Source of the DNA: Opitutaceae bacterium
GTDB taxonomy: Bacteria > Verrucomicrobiota > Verrucomicrobiia > Opitutales > Opitutaceae
Direction of reading: 5' to 3'
DNA length: 17,070 bases
Assembly (NCBI GenBank): GCA_009919985.1
Contig: RGAX01000041.1
Span: 1-17,070, forward strand
The translations under genes and the position numbers were made by a program. The first letter of the stretch is position 1; each line of letters starts with the position of its first letter. Shown one piece after another: positions 1-7,623 of the stretch. The notes under the pieces are model-generated. The model did not search any database. It had not been told where the DNA came from and worked only from the letters and a program-made list of their open reading frames with translations.

Positions 1-187
1 TTAGGTTGCGATCGATTTCATCGCGCTGCTGCCGGTACTGCGCCGGGGTGATCTTGCCGTTTTTTAAGTCGGCTTCGTTTTGCCGTGTCATTTCGTTACG
101 GGCAATCTGGCTCACGCAGCCCGCCTCAAAGAGCAACCCTGTGAAAGCGATCAAGACGAACCCAAACTGATTCTTTAAGTGCTTCAT
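1..187 (-). CDS. Small SHOCT-like lipoprotein, 3' end outside window
   Basis: A reading frame starts at ATG 187-185 and runs 62 codons without a stop to the left edge, so the C-terminus is missing. Residues 1-23 form a short charged and then hydrophobic segment followed by Cys24, which looks like a lipoprotein signal. The lipobox is poor, because Glu21 occupies the -3 position where Leu, Val or Ile is usual, so lipidation is uncertain. Residues about 40-61 (ADLKNGKITPAQYRQQRDEI) resemble a SHOCT-type short helical motif, with the pattern Leu, Gly-x-Ile-Thr, then a charged helix. The gene lies 45 nt downstream of the flavoprotein gene on the same strand and could be co-transcribed. No function is assigned; being too short and cut by the edge, the call rests on the leader and the motif only. 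Confidence 0.55.
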   Translation of the reverse strand, partial: MKHLKNQFGFVLIAFTGLLFEAGCVSQIARNEMTRQNEADLKNGKITPAQYRQQRDEIDRNL

Positions 188-232
188 ACACAAAAACTGC
201 TGCCGAAATTTTTGTAATTAAAATGATTACGC

Positions 233-1498
233 TTAATCTAAGCCGGCCATCGCCCGACCGGCCAACCAACCCGTCGTCCACGCGGCCTGGAAATTAAATC
301 CACCGGTCACACCGTCCACGTCCAGCACTTCACCGGCGAAGTACAGGCCCGGACACAAACGACTTTCCATCGTACGAAAATCTACCTCGCGCAAGCGTAC
401 GCCGCCGCACGTTACAAATTCATCTTTGTTCATGCTCTTGCCGCTGACCGAGAACTCCGCCGCGCACACTTGTGCCGCCAAGTTTGTGAGGGCCGCATTG
501 CCGACATTTGTCCACGGCGTCGTCGCGCCGATGCCGGCCGCCACTACTAGCCGCTCCCAAAACCGCTGCGGCAGGCCCGCGACCGGACTCCAGGTCGTCA
601 CCTGTTTCTTCAAGTTTTTCTCCCGCGCTGCCGCCAACTCTTTGACCAGCGTCTCGCGCGTGTGAACGGGTGAAAAATTCACTACGAGCGTGAACTTGTA
701 ATCCATCGCCGCCAGCTCTCGCGCGCCCCACGCTGAGAGCTTCAAAATCCCCGGCCCGCTCACGCCCCAATGCGTCACTAGGAGCGGCCCCTGCTCTTTC
801 AATTTGGTGCCGCGCACGCTCGTCTCGACGCGCTCTACGGCCACGCCCGCGAGTCCTTCCAGCCGCGCATCGCGCGCGATATTAAACGTAAACAACGATG
901 GCACAGCCGGCTCCACCGCGTGCCCCACGGCCTGCGCGATTGCGAGTCCCGCTGAAGATTTGTTGCCACCCGTCGCAATCAACACCCGATCCGCGTGGAG
1001 GGTTTCGCCCGAGGTCAACTCTACCGCAAAATCCTTCTCGCGCCGCGTCAAGTTGCGTACGCCCGTGCTCGTCACGACGCGCACGCCCGCCGCCTTCGCT
1101 GCGCGTTGTAGACAGTCTACGATCGTCGCTGAATCATCCGTCACCGGAAACATCCGCCCGTCGGACTCGGTTTTGAGCGTAACGCCTCGCGCCGCAAACC
1201 ACGCCACGGTATCGCGCGGCTGCCAGCGCGAAAATGCCCCAATTAATTCGCGGCCACCGCGCGGATATTTTTTCACAAGCTCGCGCGGCTCAAAACAGGC
1301 GTGTGTAACGTTGCATCGACCGCCACCGGAAATTTTTACCTTGGCCAGCAGGTGTGCCGTCGCCTCGTACAGCGTCACCGTTCCACCCGGGCCCGTCCCA
1401 GCGAGCACTCCGGCCTGCAACCCCTCCGCGGCCGCGATGGCCGCATAAAATCCCGCTGCCCCGCCGCCCACGATTACGATGTGCTTGTGCTCAGCCAT
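233..1498 (-). CDS. BaiN/HI0933-family FAD-dependent oxidoreductase
   Basis: This encodes a 421-residue flavoprotein of the HI0933/YhiN/BaiN family, a predicted cytoplasmic FAD- and NAD(P)-dependent oxidoreductase whose substrate is unknown in most species. Residues 7-16 carry the dinucleotide-binding motif (IVIVGGGAAG), residues about 55-64 the family-specific SGGGRCNVTH motif, and the C-terminus (about 386-410) the second FAD-contacting segment with FAGEVLDVDGVTGGFN. The length is normal for the family. The ATG at 1498 directly precedes the first beta strand and fits the expected N-terminus; no Shine-Dalgarno sequence is visible before it. The gene lies about 40 nt beyond the terminator of the upstream Spy-like gene, so it either has its own promoter in that short gap or depends on readthrough. 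Family membership is secure; the reaction is not. Confidence 0.93.
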   Translation of the reverse strand: MAEHKHIVIVGGGAAGFYAAIAAAEGLQAGVLAGTGPGGTVTLYEATAHLLAKVKISGGGRCNVTHACFEPRELVKKYPRGGRELIGAFSRWQPRDTVAWFAARGVTLKTESDGRMFPVTDDSATIVDCLQRAAKAAGVRVVTSTGVRNLTRREKDFAVELTSGETLHADRVLIATGGNKSSAGLAIAQAVGHAVEPAVPSLFTFNIARDARLEGLAGVAVERVETSVRGTKLKEQGPLLVTHWGVSGPGILKLSAWGARELAAMDYKFTLVVNFSPVHTRETLVKELAAAREKNLKKQVTTWSPVAGLPQRFWERLVVAAGIGATTPWTNVGNAALTNLAAQVCAAEFSVSGKSMNKDEFVTCGGVRLREVDFRTMESRLCPGLYFAGEVLDVDGVTGGFNFQAAWTTGWLAGRAMAGLD

Positions 1499-1536
1499 AG
1501 ACGGACGCTGCGCCGCAGCACGCCACCCGCCGAGCC

Positions 1537-1577
1537 GAAAAACAAAAAACCGCCGTCGGCCCGAAGGCTGGCGGCGG
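1537..1577 (-). terminator. Intrinsic terminator of the first Spy-like gene
   Basis: A 12-bp stem (1566-1577 with 1550-1561, including G-T pairs) closes a CGAA loop and is followed on the minus strand by an interrupted T-run at 1541-1549. It lies 29 nt after the stop codon of the Spy-like gene and before the start of the flavoprotein gene, so it separates the two transcription units. Confidence 0.8.
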
Positions 1578-1606
1578 CCGAGCGCTGCTGCGCGCTACAA
1601 AACTGA

Positions 1607-2047
1607 TTACTGCTGTTTCTTTTCGCCGCCCTTACCGCCAGGACCGCCAGGACCGCCAGGGCCGCCGCGGCCGCCGCCCATCGGAGGCATCTCGTCAAAT
1701 TTCTTCATCTGCTCGGGCGTGAGCGTGGCGCGGATTTTTTCGCGCGTGGCCTTCATCATATCCATCATTTTTTCGCGACGCTCTTCCTGTGGGATCGCGG
1801 CCATCGCGGTCGCTTGTTCTTTGTAGATCGCCGCAATCTTAGTCTTTTGTTCGGCCGTGAGGGTTAGAGCTTCGCTCAGGCGTTCGACTTGCTGCTCGGG
1901 CGTCATGCGACCACGACCACCACCACCACCGGGACCACCAGGGCCGCGTTTTTCGGCTGGAGGCGCTTCTTGCGCGATGCTGACAACGGGAATTACCGCG
2001 GCGCCCAGAGCGAGGACGGTGATGAATTGGCGGAGGGAGGTTTTCAT
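1607..2047 (-). CDS. Spy/CpxP-like periplasmic protein with Gly/Pro-rich tail
   Basis: An exported helical protein of about 146 residues. Residues 1-26 form a signal peptide, probably cut after Ser-Ile-Ala. A Gly-rich linker follows (about 34-46), then a helical charged region with two LTxxQ-type motifs (LTAEQ and LTPEQ, about residues 63 and 109), the hallmark of the Spy/CpxP family of periplasmic chaperones and stress sensors. The C-terminal 25 residues are almost only Gly, Pro and Lys in a collagen-like GGPGGPGG pattern, which is not part of the classical family. The start at 2047 is preferred over the in-frame ATG three codons upstream because the neighbouring paralogue begins with the same MKTS. 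It ends in its own terminator. A role in envelope stress or metal handling is inferred from the family only. Confidence 0.82.
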   Translation of the reverse strand: MKTSLRQFITVLALGAAVIPVVSIAQEAPPAEKRGPGGPGGGGGRGRMTPEQQVERLSEALTLTAEQKTKIAAIYKEQATAMAAIPQEERREKMMDMMKATREKIRATLTPEQMKKFDEMPPMGGGRGGPGGPGGPGGKGGEKKQQ

Positions 2048-2176
2048 AATAAACAAGTTTTGGATAACAGGATTTTAGTTTTTTTAAAACCGCGAGCACC
2101 GAGCTCATCGGTTAGGAAAGATGACGCAACGCCGCTGGGATAGTTACGCGCGAATCAGTTCAATGAGTTGCTTGGC

Positions 2177-2211
2177 AAAAAAAAATCGCCGCGGATTTTA
2201 AGCGCGGCGAT
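2177..2211 (-). terminator. Intrinsic terminator of the second Spy-like gene
   Basis: A perfect 9-bp stem (2203-2211 with 2185-2193) with a 9-nt loop is followed on the minus strand by a run of T residues (2177-2185 on the plus strand is all A). It lies 31 nt after the stop codon at 2243, a textbook Rho-independent terminator. Confidence 0.88.
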
Positions 2212-2242
2212 GAAACCAACCTAAAAATGCGGCGTGGGCGGC

Positions 2243-2620
2243 TCAGGATTCGGCGCCTGCTTTCTTACCCTTACGTCCGGGACGGACTTCGGGTTTAATT
2301 GCATCAAATTCTTTTTGCTGCTCGGGGGTGAGGATTGCGCGAACCTGTTCACGACCGGTTTTCAAGACATCAGCCATCTTCGTGCGATCCCCGCGCACCG
2401 CCTTGAGTTGTTCGGCCTCGGTCTTGCGGATGGCGACGAGTTTTTCCTGCTGCTCGGCGGTGAGTTTCAGTTTTTCCGTGAGCATCTTATCGTGCTCATC
2501 GGCCGCGGCTTTGGCGCGTTGGCCGGCCTTGGCGGGTTTCTCAGCGGCTTGAGCGCAGGGCGAGGCGGCGGTGAGGCCGAGCGTGAGGAGGGTGAGGACT
2601 AATTTTACGGAGGTTTTCAT
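2243..2620 (-). CDS. Spy/CpxP-like periplasmic protein (paralogue)
   Basis: A 125-residue exported protein, paralogous to the gene immediately downstream. Residues 1-25 form a signal peptide with probable cleavage after Ala-Gln-Ala. The mature part is highly charged and helical, with LTAEQ near residue 53 and LTPEQ near residue 97, the paired LTxxQ motifs of the Spy/CpxP family. Unlike its neighbour it has no Gly/Pro repeats, and it ends in a basic tail (GRKGKKAGAES). The two genes are tandem, on the same strand, and each has a separate terminator, so they are probably expressed as separate units after an old duplication. No Shine-Dalgarno sequence precedes the ATG. Periplasmic chaperone or regulatory function is inferred from the family; sequence identity to E. 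coli Spy is low. Confidence 0.82.
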   Translation of the reverse strand: MKTSVKLVLTLLTLGLTAASPCAQAAEKPAKAGQRAKAAADEHDKMLTEKLKLTAEQQEKLVAIRKTEAEQLKAVRGDRTKMADVLKTGREQVRAILTPEQQKEFDAIKPEVRPGRKGKKAGAES

Positions 2621-2690
2621 GGGTGGATTTTGAGGTTTAAATAACTACCCGAAAGGTCAGTTGCCGATGAGACGTCGCGCGCTAGGTGGA

Positions 2691-2720
2691 GTTACACTCG
2701 TCGCACTAAGCTTGTATAAA
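2691..2720 (+). promoter_or_regulatory. Putative sigma-70 type promoter of the ABC operon
   Basis: A -10-like TATAAA (2715-2720) stands 18 nt after a -35-like GTTACA (2691-2696). Transcription would start near 2727, about 20 nt before the chosen ATG of the ATPase gene. The position supports that start over in-frame ATG codons further upstream, which would lie inside or before the promoter. Confidence 0.4.
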
Positions 2721-2747
2721 CACCAGTGTCGGACAGCCTACTCGCCC

Positions 2748-3479
2748 ATGATTGAAGTCTCCGGCCTCACCAAGCGCTACGGCGCTTTCACTGCGGTGCG
2801 CGATCTCTCGTTTACGGTGCAACCGGGCGAAGTCCTCGGCCTCGTCGGGCCCAATGGTGCGGGTAAAACCAGTACGCTGCGCAGTCTTGCCGGCATTATC
2901 CCAGCCAACGCCGGTCGGATCCACATTCATGGCGTAGATCTCGCCGTCGACCCTGTGGGCGCCAAACGCCAGCTGGCATTTTTTCCCGACGAACCTCGCC
3001 TCTTCGACTACCTCACGGTTCGCCAGCACCTCAATTTTGTCGCCCGCATCTACGGCGTCGCCGATCACGCTACGCTCGCGCAACCACTACTCGAGGAGTT
3101 GGAGATTGCCGACAAAGTGGATCAACTACCGGGCGAACTCTCACGCGGCATGAAGCAGAAACTCGCGATCGCCTGCGGCTTGCTGCACAGCCCGCGCGTA
3201 ATGTTTTTTGACGAACCGCTGACTGGGCTCGATCCCCTCGGCATCCGTCGCATGAAGGATTCCATTTTGTCGCGTGCGCGCGCCGGTGCGGCGATTGTGC
3301 TAAGTTCACATTTATTACACCTGCTAGAAGAGGTGTGCTCGCACGTACTCATTTTGAAAAAAGGCGAAAAAATTGCGCACGGCACACTCGCCGAAATTTC
3401 CGCGCAATTCGCCCATGGTGAAACCGGTGTAAGCCTCGAAGAAATTTTTATCCGCGCCACCGGCGGTTCGGAAAATTAA
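2748..3479 (+). CDS. ABC transporter ATP-binding protein (ABC-2 type)
   Basis: A 243-residue nucleotide-binding subunit that would hydrolyse ATP to power the permease encoded directly downstream. Visible motifs are the A-loop Tyr11, Walker A GPNGAGKT (34-41), signature LSRGMKQK (131-138), Walker B with VMFFDEP (151-157), D-loop GLD (160-162) and switch His188 in LSSH. The Q-loop region reads FPDEP rather than containing Gln, which is common in this subfamily. The ATG at 2748 begins the usual MIEVSGLTKRYG sequence; an in-frame extension to 2661 exists but overlaps the predicted promoter and adds no domain. No Shine-Dalgarno sequence is seen. The permease gene begins 21 nt after the stop, so the pair forms an operon. 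The transported substrate cannot be read from the sequence. Confidence 0.95.
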   Translation: MIEVSGLTKRYGAFTAVRDLSFTVQPGEVLGLVGPNGAGKTSTLRSLAGIIPANAGRIHIHGVDLAVDPVGAKRQLAFFPDEPRLFDYLTVRQHLNFVARIYGVADHATLAQPLLEELEIADKVDQLPGELSRGMKQKLAIACGLLHSPRVMFFDEPLTGLDPLGIRRMKDSILSRARAGAAIVLSSHLLHLLEEVCSHVLILKKGEKIAHGTLAEISAQFAHGETGVSLEEIFIRATGGSEN

Positions 3480-3500
3480 ACGTAATCGCCACCGACTCCT

Positions 3501-5276
3501 ATGCTCGGCGCCCTGCTTTACCTCCGGCTTACCACGCTGAAAAACATCCTGCTCTCGCGCCTACGGCGCCTGAAGCAGCCGAAGTATTTTTTAGGCGCGC
3601 TGGCCGGTATCGCCTATATTTATTTAATGGTTTATCGTCAGCTCTCAGCCGGATCGACGGCGCTAGCAGCCTTGCCTGCCGGTCTGCCTACGGGACTCGC
3701 CCCTACATTTAATCTTACGGCAACTCTTAGTGTTTTCGGCGCGCTCGTCCTACTGGTGATCGTGCTGTTCACCTGGGCGCTACCCAAAGAAAAGCCCGGA
3801 CTGCCTTTTACTGAAGCGGAGGTCGCGTTTCTTTTTCCAGCGCCGATTTCGCGGCGGCGGCTAATTCATTTTCGTCTACTGGGTGCACAGATTCGCATTC
3901 TTTTCTCGGCCGTGATTTTCACGCTAATCTCACGTGGCTGGAGTTTTTTGGGCGGCGGCGCACTCACGCACGTGCTGGGCTGGTGGTTGATCCTGACGAC
4001 AATCAACCTGCATTTAGCCGGCGCCGCCCTTACGATCAATCGCCACATCGACAACGGCGCCAACCCGACGAATCGCCGCTGGCTCATCCTTGCTGGGGTC
4101 GCGCTCCTGCTTTTGATTTCTACCCTCTCAATATTAAATGCGGCGCCCCCATTGCCCGAGGGCGACTTCGGCCCAGGCGATATCGCAGACTGGCTCGCGC
4201 GCTGCATGGACCGCGGTTTGCTTTATTGGCTGCTGATCCCCGGCAAACTCGTCATCGCTCCTTTTTTGGCCCCCAACTACCCAGAGTTTTTTCGCACCGT
4301 CGGGCCGGCCGCACTGATTTTAATCGGACACTACTGCTGGGTCGCGCGGCAAGAAACCTCCTTTGAGGAAGCCTCGATCGCTTACGCTGAAAAACGTGGC
4401 GCGCGCTTGGCGCGGCAGCGCGACGGTACGTATCGGTTCGGGCAGGACAAAGCTAAAGCCCGCCGCGAACCCTTTCGCCTTTCTGGGCCGGGACGTGCGG
4501 AGTTGGCGTTTCTTTGGAAAAACCTGTTAGGCACGCTTCCTTATTTTCACGCCCGCGTGTGGCTCGGCTGCGCGATACTGACCTGCATCGCAGTGCCGTG
4601 GATTGTGCGAAGCGAACATCAAGTAATTGGCGCTAATATCATCATTACTTTCACCGCGATTTTTTCCGCATACACCTTATTGCTGGGTCCTCAACTCGCC
4701 CGCCAAGACCTTCGCAGCGATCTGCCTCATGCTGATATTCTAAAAACTTACCCGCTTGCAGGCTGGCAGATCATCCTTGGTGAAATCCTCACCCCGATCG
4801 CCATTCTCACCGGCCTACTATGGCTCAACCTGCTCGCTCAAGTCCTAGCGCTGGCCCCGATGGCCGATAAGGTCCCCTGGCTCACGCCCGGTTTCCGTCT
4901 TACTGCGAGCCTGTGCATCGGCGCCGTCATTCCGGTGCTCTGTGCGCTCCAACTTCTTATCCCCAACGCCGCCGCGCTTCTTTTTCCGGCTTGGTTTCAA
5001 GCCACCCGCCAACGCAGCGGCGGCATCGACGCCATGGGGCAGCGTCTTATTTTCGTCTTCGGACAACTTCTCGTCATTCTAATTTCCCTTTTCCCTGCCG
5101 TCCTTGGCGCCGCCCTGGTTATCTTCGCGTCTCAATGGCTGATCGGTGCCTCCGCCGCCGTCGTTCTCGGCACGCTTGTAGCCTTGAGCATTCTTGGCGC
5201 GGAAGTCGCCTGCGGCCTGTGGTGGCTTGGTGAGCGTTTCGAAAAATTCGACCTCGCCACTGAGCTCCGCCCTTAA
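3501..5276 (+). CDS. ABC exporter membrane protein (ABC_export-like)
   Basis: A 591-residue integral membrane protein, the permease partner of the preceding ATPase. Hydrophobic segments judged by eye lie near residues 31-47, 75-95, 130-150, 158-178, 193-213, 240-280, 355-372, 379-400, 425-455, 470-500, 518-545 and 550-575, about twelve membrane passes. A basic cytoplasmic loop (about 285-345, rich in Arg and Lys) divides two halves. The N-terminus is basic (LRRLKQPKYFLG) before the first membrane span. The overall pattern matches the putative ABC exporter family (Pfam ABC_export), found next to ABC-2 type ATPases; this assignment is from memory of the family rather than a search. Substrate unknown. 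The C-terminal half is rich in Ala and Leu and has no soluble domain. Confidence 0.82.
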   Translation: MLGALLYLRLTTLKNILLSRLRRLKQPKYFLGALAGIAYIYLMVYRQLSAGSTALAALPAGLPTGLAPTFNLTATLSVFGALVLLVIVLFTWALPKEKPGLPFTEAEVAFLFPAPISRRRLIHFRLLGAQIRILFSAVIFTLISRGWSFLGGGALTHVLGWWLILTTINLHLAGAALTINRHIDNGANPTNRRWLILAGVALLLLISTLSILNAAPPLPEGDFGPGDIADWLARCMDRGLLYWLLIPGKLVIAPFLAPNYPEFFRTVGPAALILIGHYCWVARQETSFEEASIAYAEKRGARLARQRDGTYRFGQDKAKARREPFRLSGPGRAELAFLWKNLLGTLPYFHARVWLGCAILTCIAVPWIVRSEHQVIGANIIITFTAIFSAYTLLLGPQLARQDLRSDLPHADILKTYPLAGWQIILGEILTPIAILTGLLWLNLLAQVLALAPMADKVPWLTPGFRLTASLCIGAVIPVLCALQLLIPNAAALLFPAWFQATRQRSGGIDAMGQRLIFVFGQLLVILISLFPAVLGAALVIFASQWLIGASAAVVLGTLVALSILGAEVACGLWWLGERFEKFDLATELRP

Positions 5277-5301
5277 TGACAAAGCCCTCCCTCGCGCCGC
5301 T

Positions 5302-5673
5302 GTGACCCAGGATCAAATCACCGCCTTGGCCGCCGAAACGGTCACCGCCACGCAGCGCGCGCTTCCCGCCGCCTTACGTACCTTAGCCTACGCCGTACCG
5401 GTTCATTACGAAACCTTGCCCGATGCCGATACCCTCGCCGAAGGCTTCCCCGAGGACATCCTCGGCCTCTTCTCAGGCGACCCCCACGGTAGCTCCCTCA
5501 TCCACGACCAACCCCAACCCCCTCAGATCATCCTTTACCTAGAAAATCTCTGGGACTACGCCGAAGCGGACCAACGTATCTTCCGCGACGAAGTCCGCCT
5601 GACCTACCTGCACGAACTCGGCCACTACTTCGGCTGGGATGAGGACGAACTTGCGGCCCGCGGCCTCGATTAA
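5302..5673 (+). CDS. Zincin-like metallopeptidase family protein (DUF1025/PF06262)
   Basis: A small cytoplasmic protein of 123 residues if it begins at GTG 5302. The C-terminus carries the zinc-protease motif HELGHYFGWDE (104-114), giving His104, His108 and Glu114 as likely metal ligands and Glu105 as the general base. This places it in the short metallopeptidase family often annotated as possible zinc-dependent protease, in which activity has seldom been shown. The preceding part has the typical order: a helical start, an acidic central stretch, and a hydrophobic strand (PPQIILYLENL) before the active-site helix. No good ATG exists; the in-frame ATG at 5194 lies inside the permease gene. GTG 5302, 25 nt past the permease stop, fits the usual length. 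It probably belongs to the ABC operon by proximity. Confidence 0.82.
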   Translation: MTQDQITALAAETVTATQRALPAALRTLAYAVPVHYETLPDADTLAEGFPEDILGLFSGDPHGSSLIHDQPQPPQIILYLENLWDYAEADQRIFRDEVRLTYLHELGHYFGWDEDELAARGLD

Positions 5674-5721
5674 CCCCCCTGAAGCCCCCCGCCACTCCGC
5701 GCTTTCCAATTCCGCCATATC

Positions 5722-6444
5722 ATGCTTAGCTCTCGCGCCATGCAGTCTCCGTTTATCTTCGTTCAAAAACTCCTCCCTTTGGTCATCGCCGCGTGCTGCG
5801 TGCTCGCGCCCACTCGCGCCCTTGCCAAAACCGACCGCGCCGAACTGGTGACCCGCGTCGAATCCTGCGAAGCCATCCTGCAAGATTTTCAACGCGACCC
5901 TCGCACCGCGATCCCGGCCCGCATCCTCGCCAAAGCCAAGGGCATCATCATCGTTAACCAGTTCAAGGCCGGCCTCATCTTCGGCGTCAAAGCCGGCTAT
6001 GGCGTCATCATGGTGAAACAATCCACCGGCCGCTGGAGCCTCCCCGTACTCGTCAACGCCGGCGAGACCAGCATCGGTCTCCAACTCGGCGCCAGCGACG
6101 TCGAGACCATCCACGTCCTCACCGACGACCAGACCGCCCGCCTCCTCTTCCGCCAGCGCTTCCGCCTCGGCGTCGACGCCAAAGCCGTCATCGGCCCCAA
6201 GGCCGCCGAGGCCAACAACCCCGATTACAAAATGATCGACGCGCCGATTTTGACCTACACCAAAAACGCCGGCGTATTCGCCGGAGCGACGGTCAAAGCC
6301 GGCTACCTCACCCGCAGCGACGACGACAACGCCTCGCTCTACAACACCCTCTACACCATGCCCGAGCTGCTTTACAGCAACTGGGTCAAAGCCCCTGCCG
6401 AAGTTCAGCCTCTAATGGACCTAGTCCAAAGCATCGCACCCTGA
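5722..6444 (+). CDS. Exported SYLF/Ysc84-domain protein
   Basis: An exported protein of 240 residues (234 if ATG 5740 is the start). Residues up to about 35 form a signal peptide ending in Ala-Leu-Ala. The rest is a SYLF (Ysc84) domain, seen from the family pattern around residues 66-90 (AKAKGIIIVNQFKAGLIFGV), then the Gly-rich strand region with GYGVIMVK, the SIGLQLGASDVETIHVLTD segment and the GVDAKAVIGP segment. SYLF domains bind phosphoinositides in eukaryotes, while bacterial copies are often periplasmic or lipid-associated with poorly known function. The gene follows the metallopeptidase after 48 nt and ends in a strong terminator, so it closes this group of plus-strand genes. Both starts lack a Shine-Dalgarno sequence. 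Confidence 0.9.
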   Translation: MLSSRAMQSPFIFVQKLLPLVIAACCVLAPTRALAKTDRAELVTRVESCEAILQDFQRDPRTAIPARILAKAKGIIIVNQFKAGLIFGVKAGYGVIMVKQSTGRWSLPVLVNAGETSIGLQLGASDVETIHVLTDDQTARLLFRQRFRLGVDAKAVIGPKAAEANNPDYKMIDAPILTYTKNAGVFAGATVKAGYLTRSDDDNASLYNTLYTMPELLYSNWVKAPAEVQPLMDLVQSIAP

Positions 6445-6463
6445 TCGCTTCCTTGCTCCCTTT

Positions 6464-6491
6464 GGGCGGGCTTCAAAGCCCGCCCTTTTTT
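6464..6491 (+). terminator. Intrinsic terminator after the SYLF gene
   Basis: An 8-bp GC-only stem, GGGCGGGC (6464-6471) with GCCCGCCC (6478-6485), encloses a 6-nt loop and is followed by six T residues (6486-6491). It starts 20 nt after the stop codon and separates the SYLF gene from the VOC gene. Confidence 0.93.
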
Positions 6492-6523
6492 GTGCCTACC
6501 TCCACCCTCTCACTCAAAAATTT

Positions 6524-6934
6524 ATGAGCTCCCTGATCACCGGTTTTCACCACGTCTGCATCAAAACCCGCGATTGGGATCGCACCCTCGCCTTCTACGT
6601 CACCGCCCTCGGCTTCGCCGAAAAGATCACTTGGCGCACCGCGCCCAACCGCGCCGGCATGTTCGACACCGGGGACGGCAACTACCTAGAAGTCTTCGAG
6701 GACCTCGCCTACACCCCCGACCCCAACGGCGCCGTCATCCACTTCGCCCTGCGCACCGCGCACCTCGATCAAGTCGCCGAGCGCGTCCGCGCCACCGGCG
6801 CCAAGATCACCACTGAGCCCAAAGACGTAACGATTGCGACCACTAACGCCCACGCACCTGTACCCATTCGCATCTTTTTCTGCGAAGGCCCCAGCGGTGA
6901 AGTCATCGAGTTTTTCCAAAATACGCTGACGTAA
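6524..6934 (+). CDS. VOC-family (glyoxalase/dioxygenase fold) protein
   Basis: A 136-residue single-domain protein of the vicinal oxygen chelate superfamily with two beta-alpha-beta-beta-beta modules. The four classical metal positions are all present: His10 (in FHHVCIKTRDWDRTLAFY), Glu56 (NYLEVFED), His73 (VIHFALRT) and Glu129 (GEVIEFF), so a divalent-metal enzyme is likely. The sequence is closest in style to lactoylglutathione lyase-like proteins, but the substrate cannot be read from the sequence and glyoxalase activity is not claimed. The ATG at 6524 lies about 30 nt after the upstream terminator, which leaves very little room for a promoter. The gene is convergent with the CinA-like gene; the 51-nt gap between them holds only weak hairpins. 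Confidence 0.9.
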   Translation: MSSLITGFHHVCIKTRDWDRTLAFYVTALGFAEKITWRTAPNRAGMFDTGDGNYLEVFEDLAYTPDPNGAVIHFALRTAHLDQVAERVRATGAKITTEPKDVTIATTNAHAPVPIRIFFCEGPSGEVIEFFQNTLT

Positions 6935-6985
6935 AAAAAGTCCTCGGCGTCACCCAACGCGCCTAGCCCAAAAGCGTTAAACAGG

Positions 6986-7477
6986 CTACGCTCGCAGAGC
7001 CGCCACCAAGGCCGCCAACGCGGCATCTGCCACTCGCGCCTGCACCTCGACCCGTCCGCAGCCGGGCAAATCTACCCGCCCGGTCGTCACGGAAAATTCC
7101 CCGCGCTTATCGCGCATCGCCACCGCCCACCAGGCCATCGGCTCCAGCACGCCTCGCTCGGGCGCTGGCTCCGCGTAGCCGGTCGTCGCCAGACCCACAT
7201 CTGAGCCGAATCGCTCGCTCACCCCGCGAGCCATCTGCGCTGCGATCTCCGCCGATACACAGTCCACCGCGGCGGCTGCGGCGCGATCCACGCCAAGCCA
7301 CGCCACCTTTTGATCCAAGGTATAAGCCGTTAGGCCGCCCAAAAAATAACCTGAAGCTCCAGAAACACTCGCCACGCGCGCCTGTAGGTTACCCGCCGTC
7401 AAACTCTCTGCCACTGCCAAGGACCGCCGTGGCGCACGCAACATCAGCTCTTTTAACTCCGCGGATACCGTTATCAC
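6986..7477 (-). CDS. CinA C-terminal-domain family protein
   Basis: A 163-residue stand-alone CinA C-terminal domain. In the PncC branch this domain deamidates nicotinamide mononucleotide in pyridine nucleotide salvage. The N-terminal signature AVAESLTAGNLQARVASVSG (residues 21-40) and the FLGGLTAYTLDQKVAWLGV segment (45-63) are clear. Around residue 108 the sequence is TTGYAEP rather than TGIAGP, as in a divergent subgroup, so amidohydrolase activity is plausible but not assured. The GTG start at 7477 is chosen because AAAGGAG (7482-7488) lies 4 nt upstream, one of the few good Shine-Dalgarno sequences here, and because the protein then begins MITVSAELKEL as expected; a TTG at 7504 is the alternative. 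No competence-damage N-terminal domain is present. Confidence 0.87.
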   Translation of the reverse strand: MITVSAELKELMLRAPRRSLAVAESLTAGNLQARVASVSGASGYFLGGLTAYTLDQKVAWLGVDRAAAAAVDCVSAEIAAQMARGVSERFGSDVGLATTGYAEPAPERGVLEPMAWWAVAMRDKRGEFSVTTGRVDLPGCGRVEVQARVADAALAALVAALRA

Positions 7478-7623
7478 GACGCTCCTTTCATCCAAAAATT
7501 CCAACGACCGAAAGCCGCTGTTCGATTTATTTTGGATATGAAAAATTTCATGGTCTGCCAGAGTTCAACACCCCGGCAGCGCTTGCGCAGTACAAAAGCA
7601 CAAGGCCGCCATTGAGACTGCGC

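Noticed and set aside
804..1448. Plus-strand open frame of 214 codons within the flavoprotein gene
   Set aside because: It lies fully antisense to a well-supported flavoprotein, and its Ser/Arg/Ala-rich translation shows no domain.
5539..6114. Minus-strand open frame of 191 codons across the metallopeptidase and SYLF genes
   Set aside because: The sense-strand genes carry recognisable motifs there; the antisense product is acidic and Gly-rich without any pattern.
7531..7543. TTTGGATATGAAA shared with the minus strand at 16646-16658
   Set aside because: An exact 13-mer match between two places is expected by chance in 17 kb on both strands, and the flanking sequences differ.
7478..7623. Possible gene remnant between the CinA-like and exonuclease III genes
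   Set aside because: An open plus-strand frame crosses it but starts inside the antisense of the CinA-like gene and gives no recognisable protein; it is more likely the exonuclease III 3' region and the CinA-like gene promoter.
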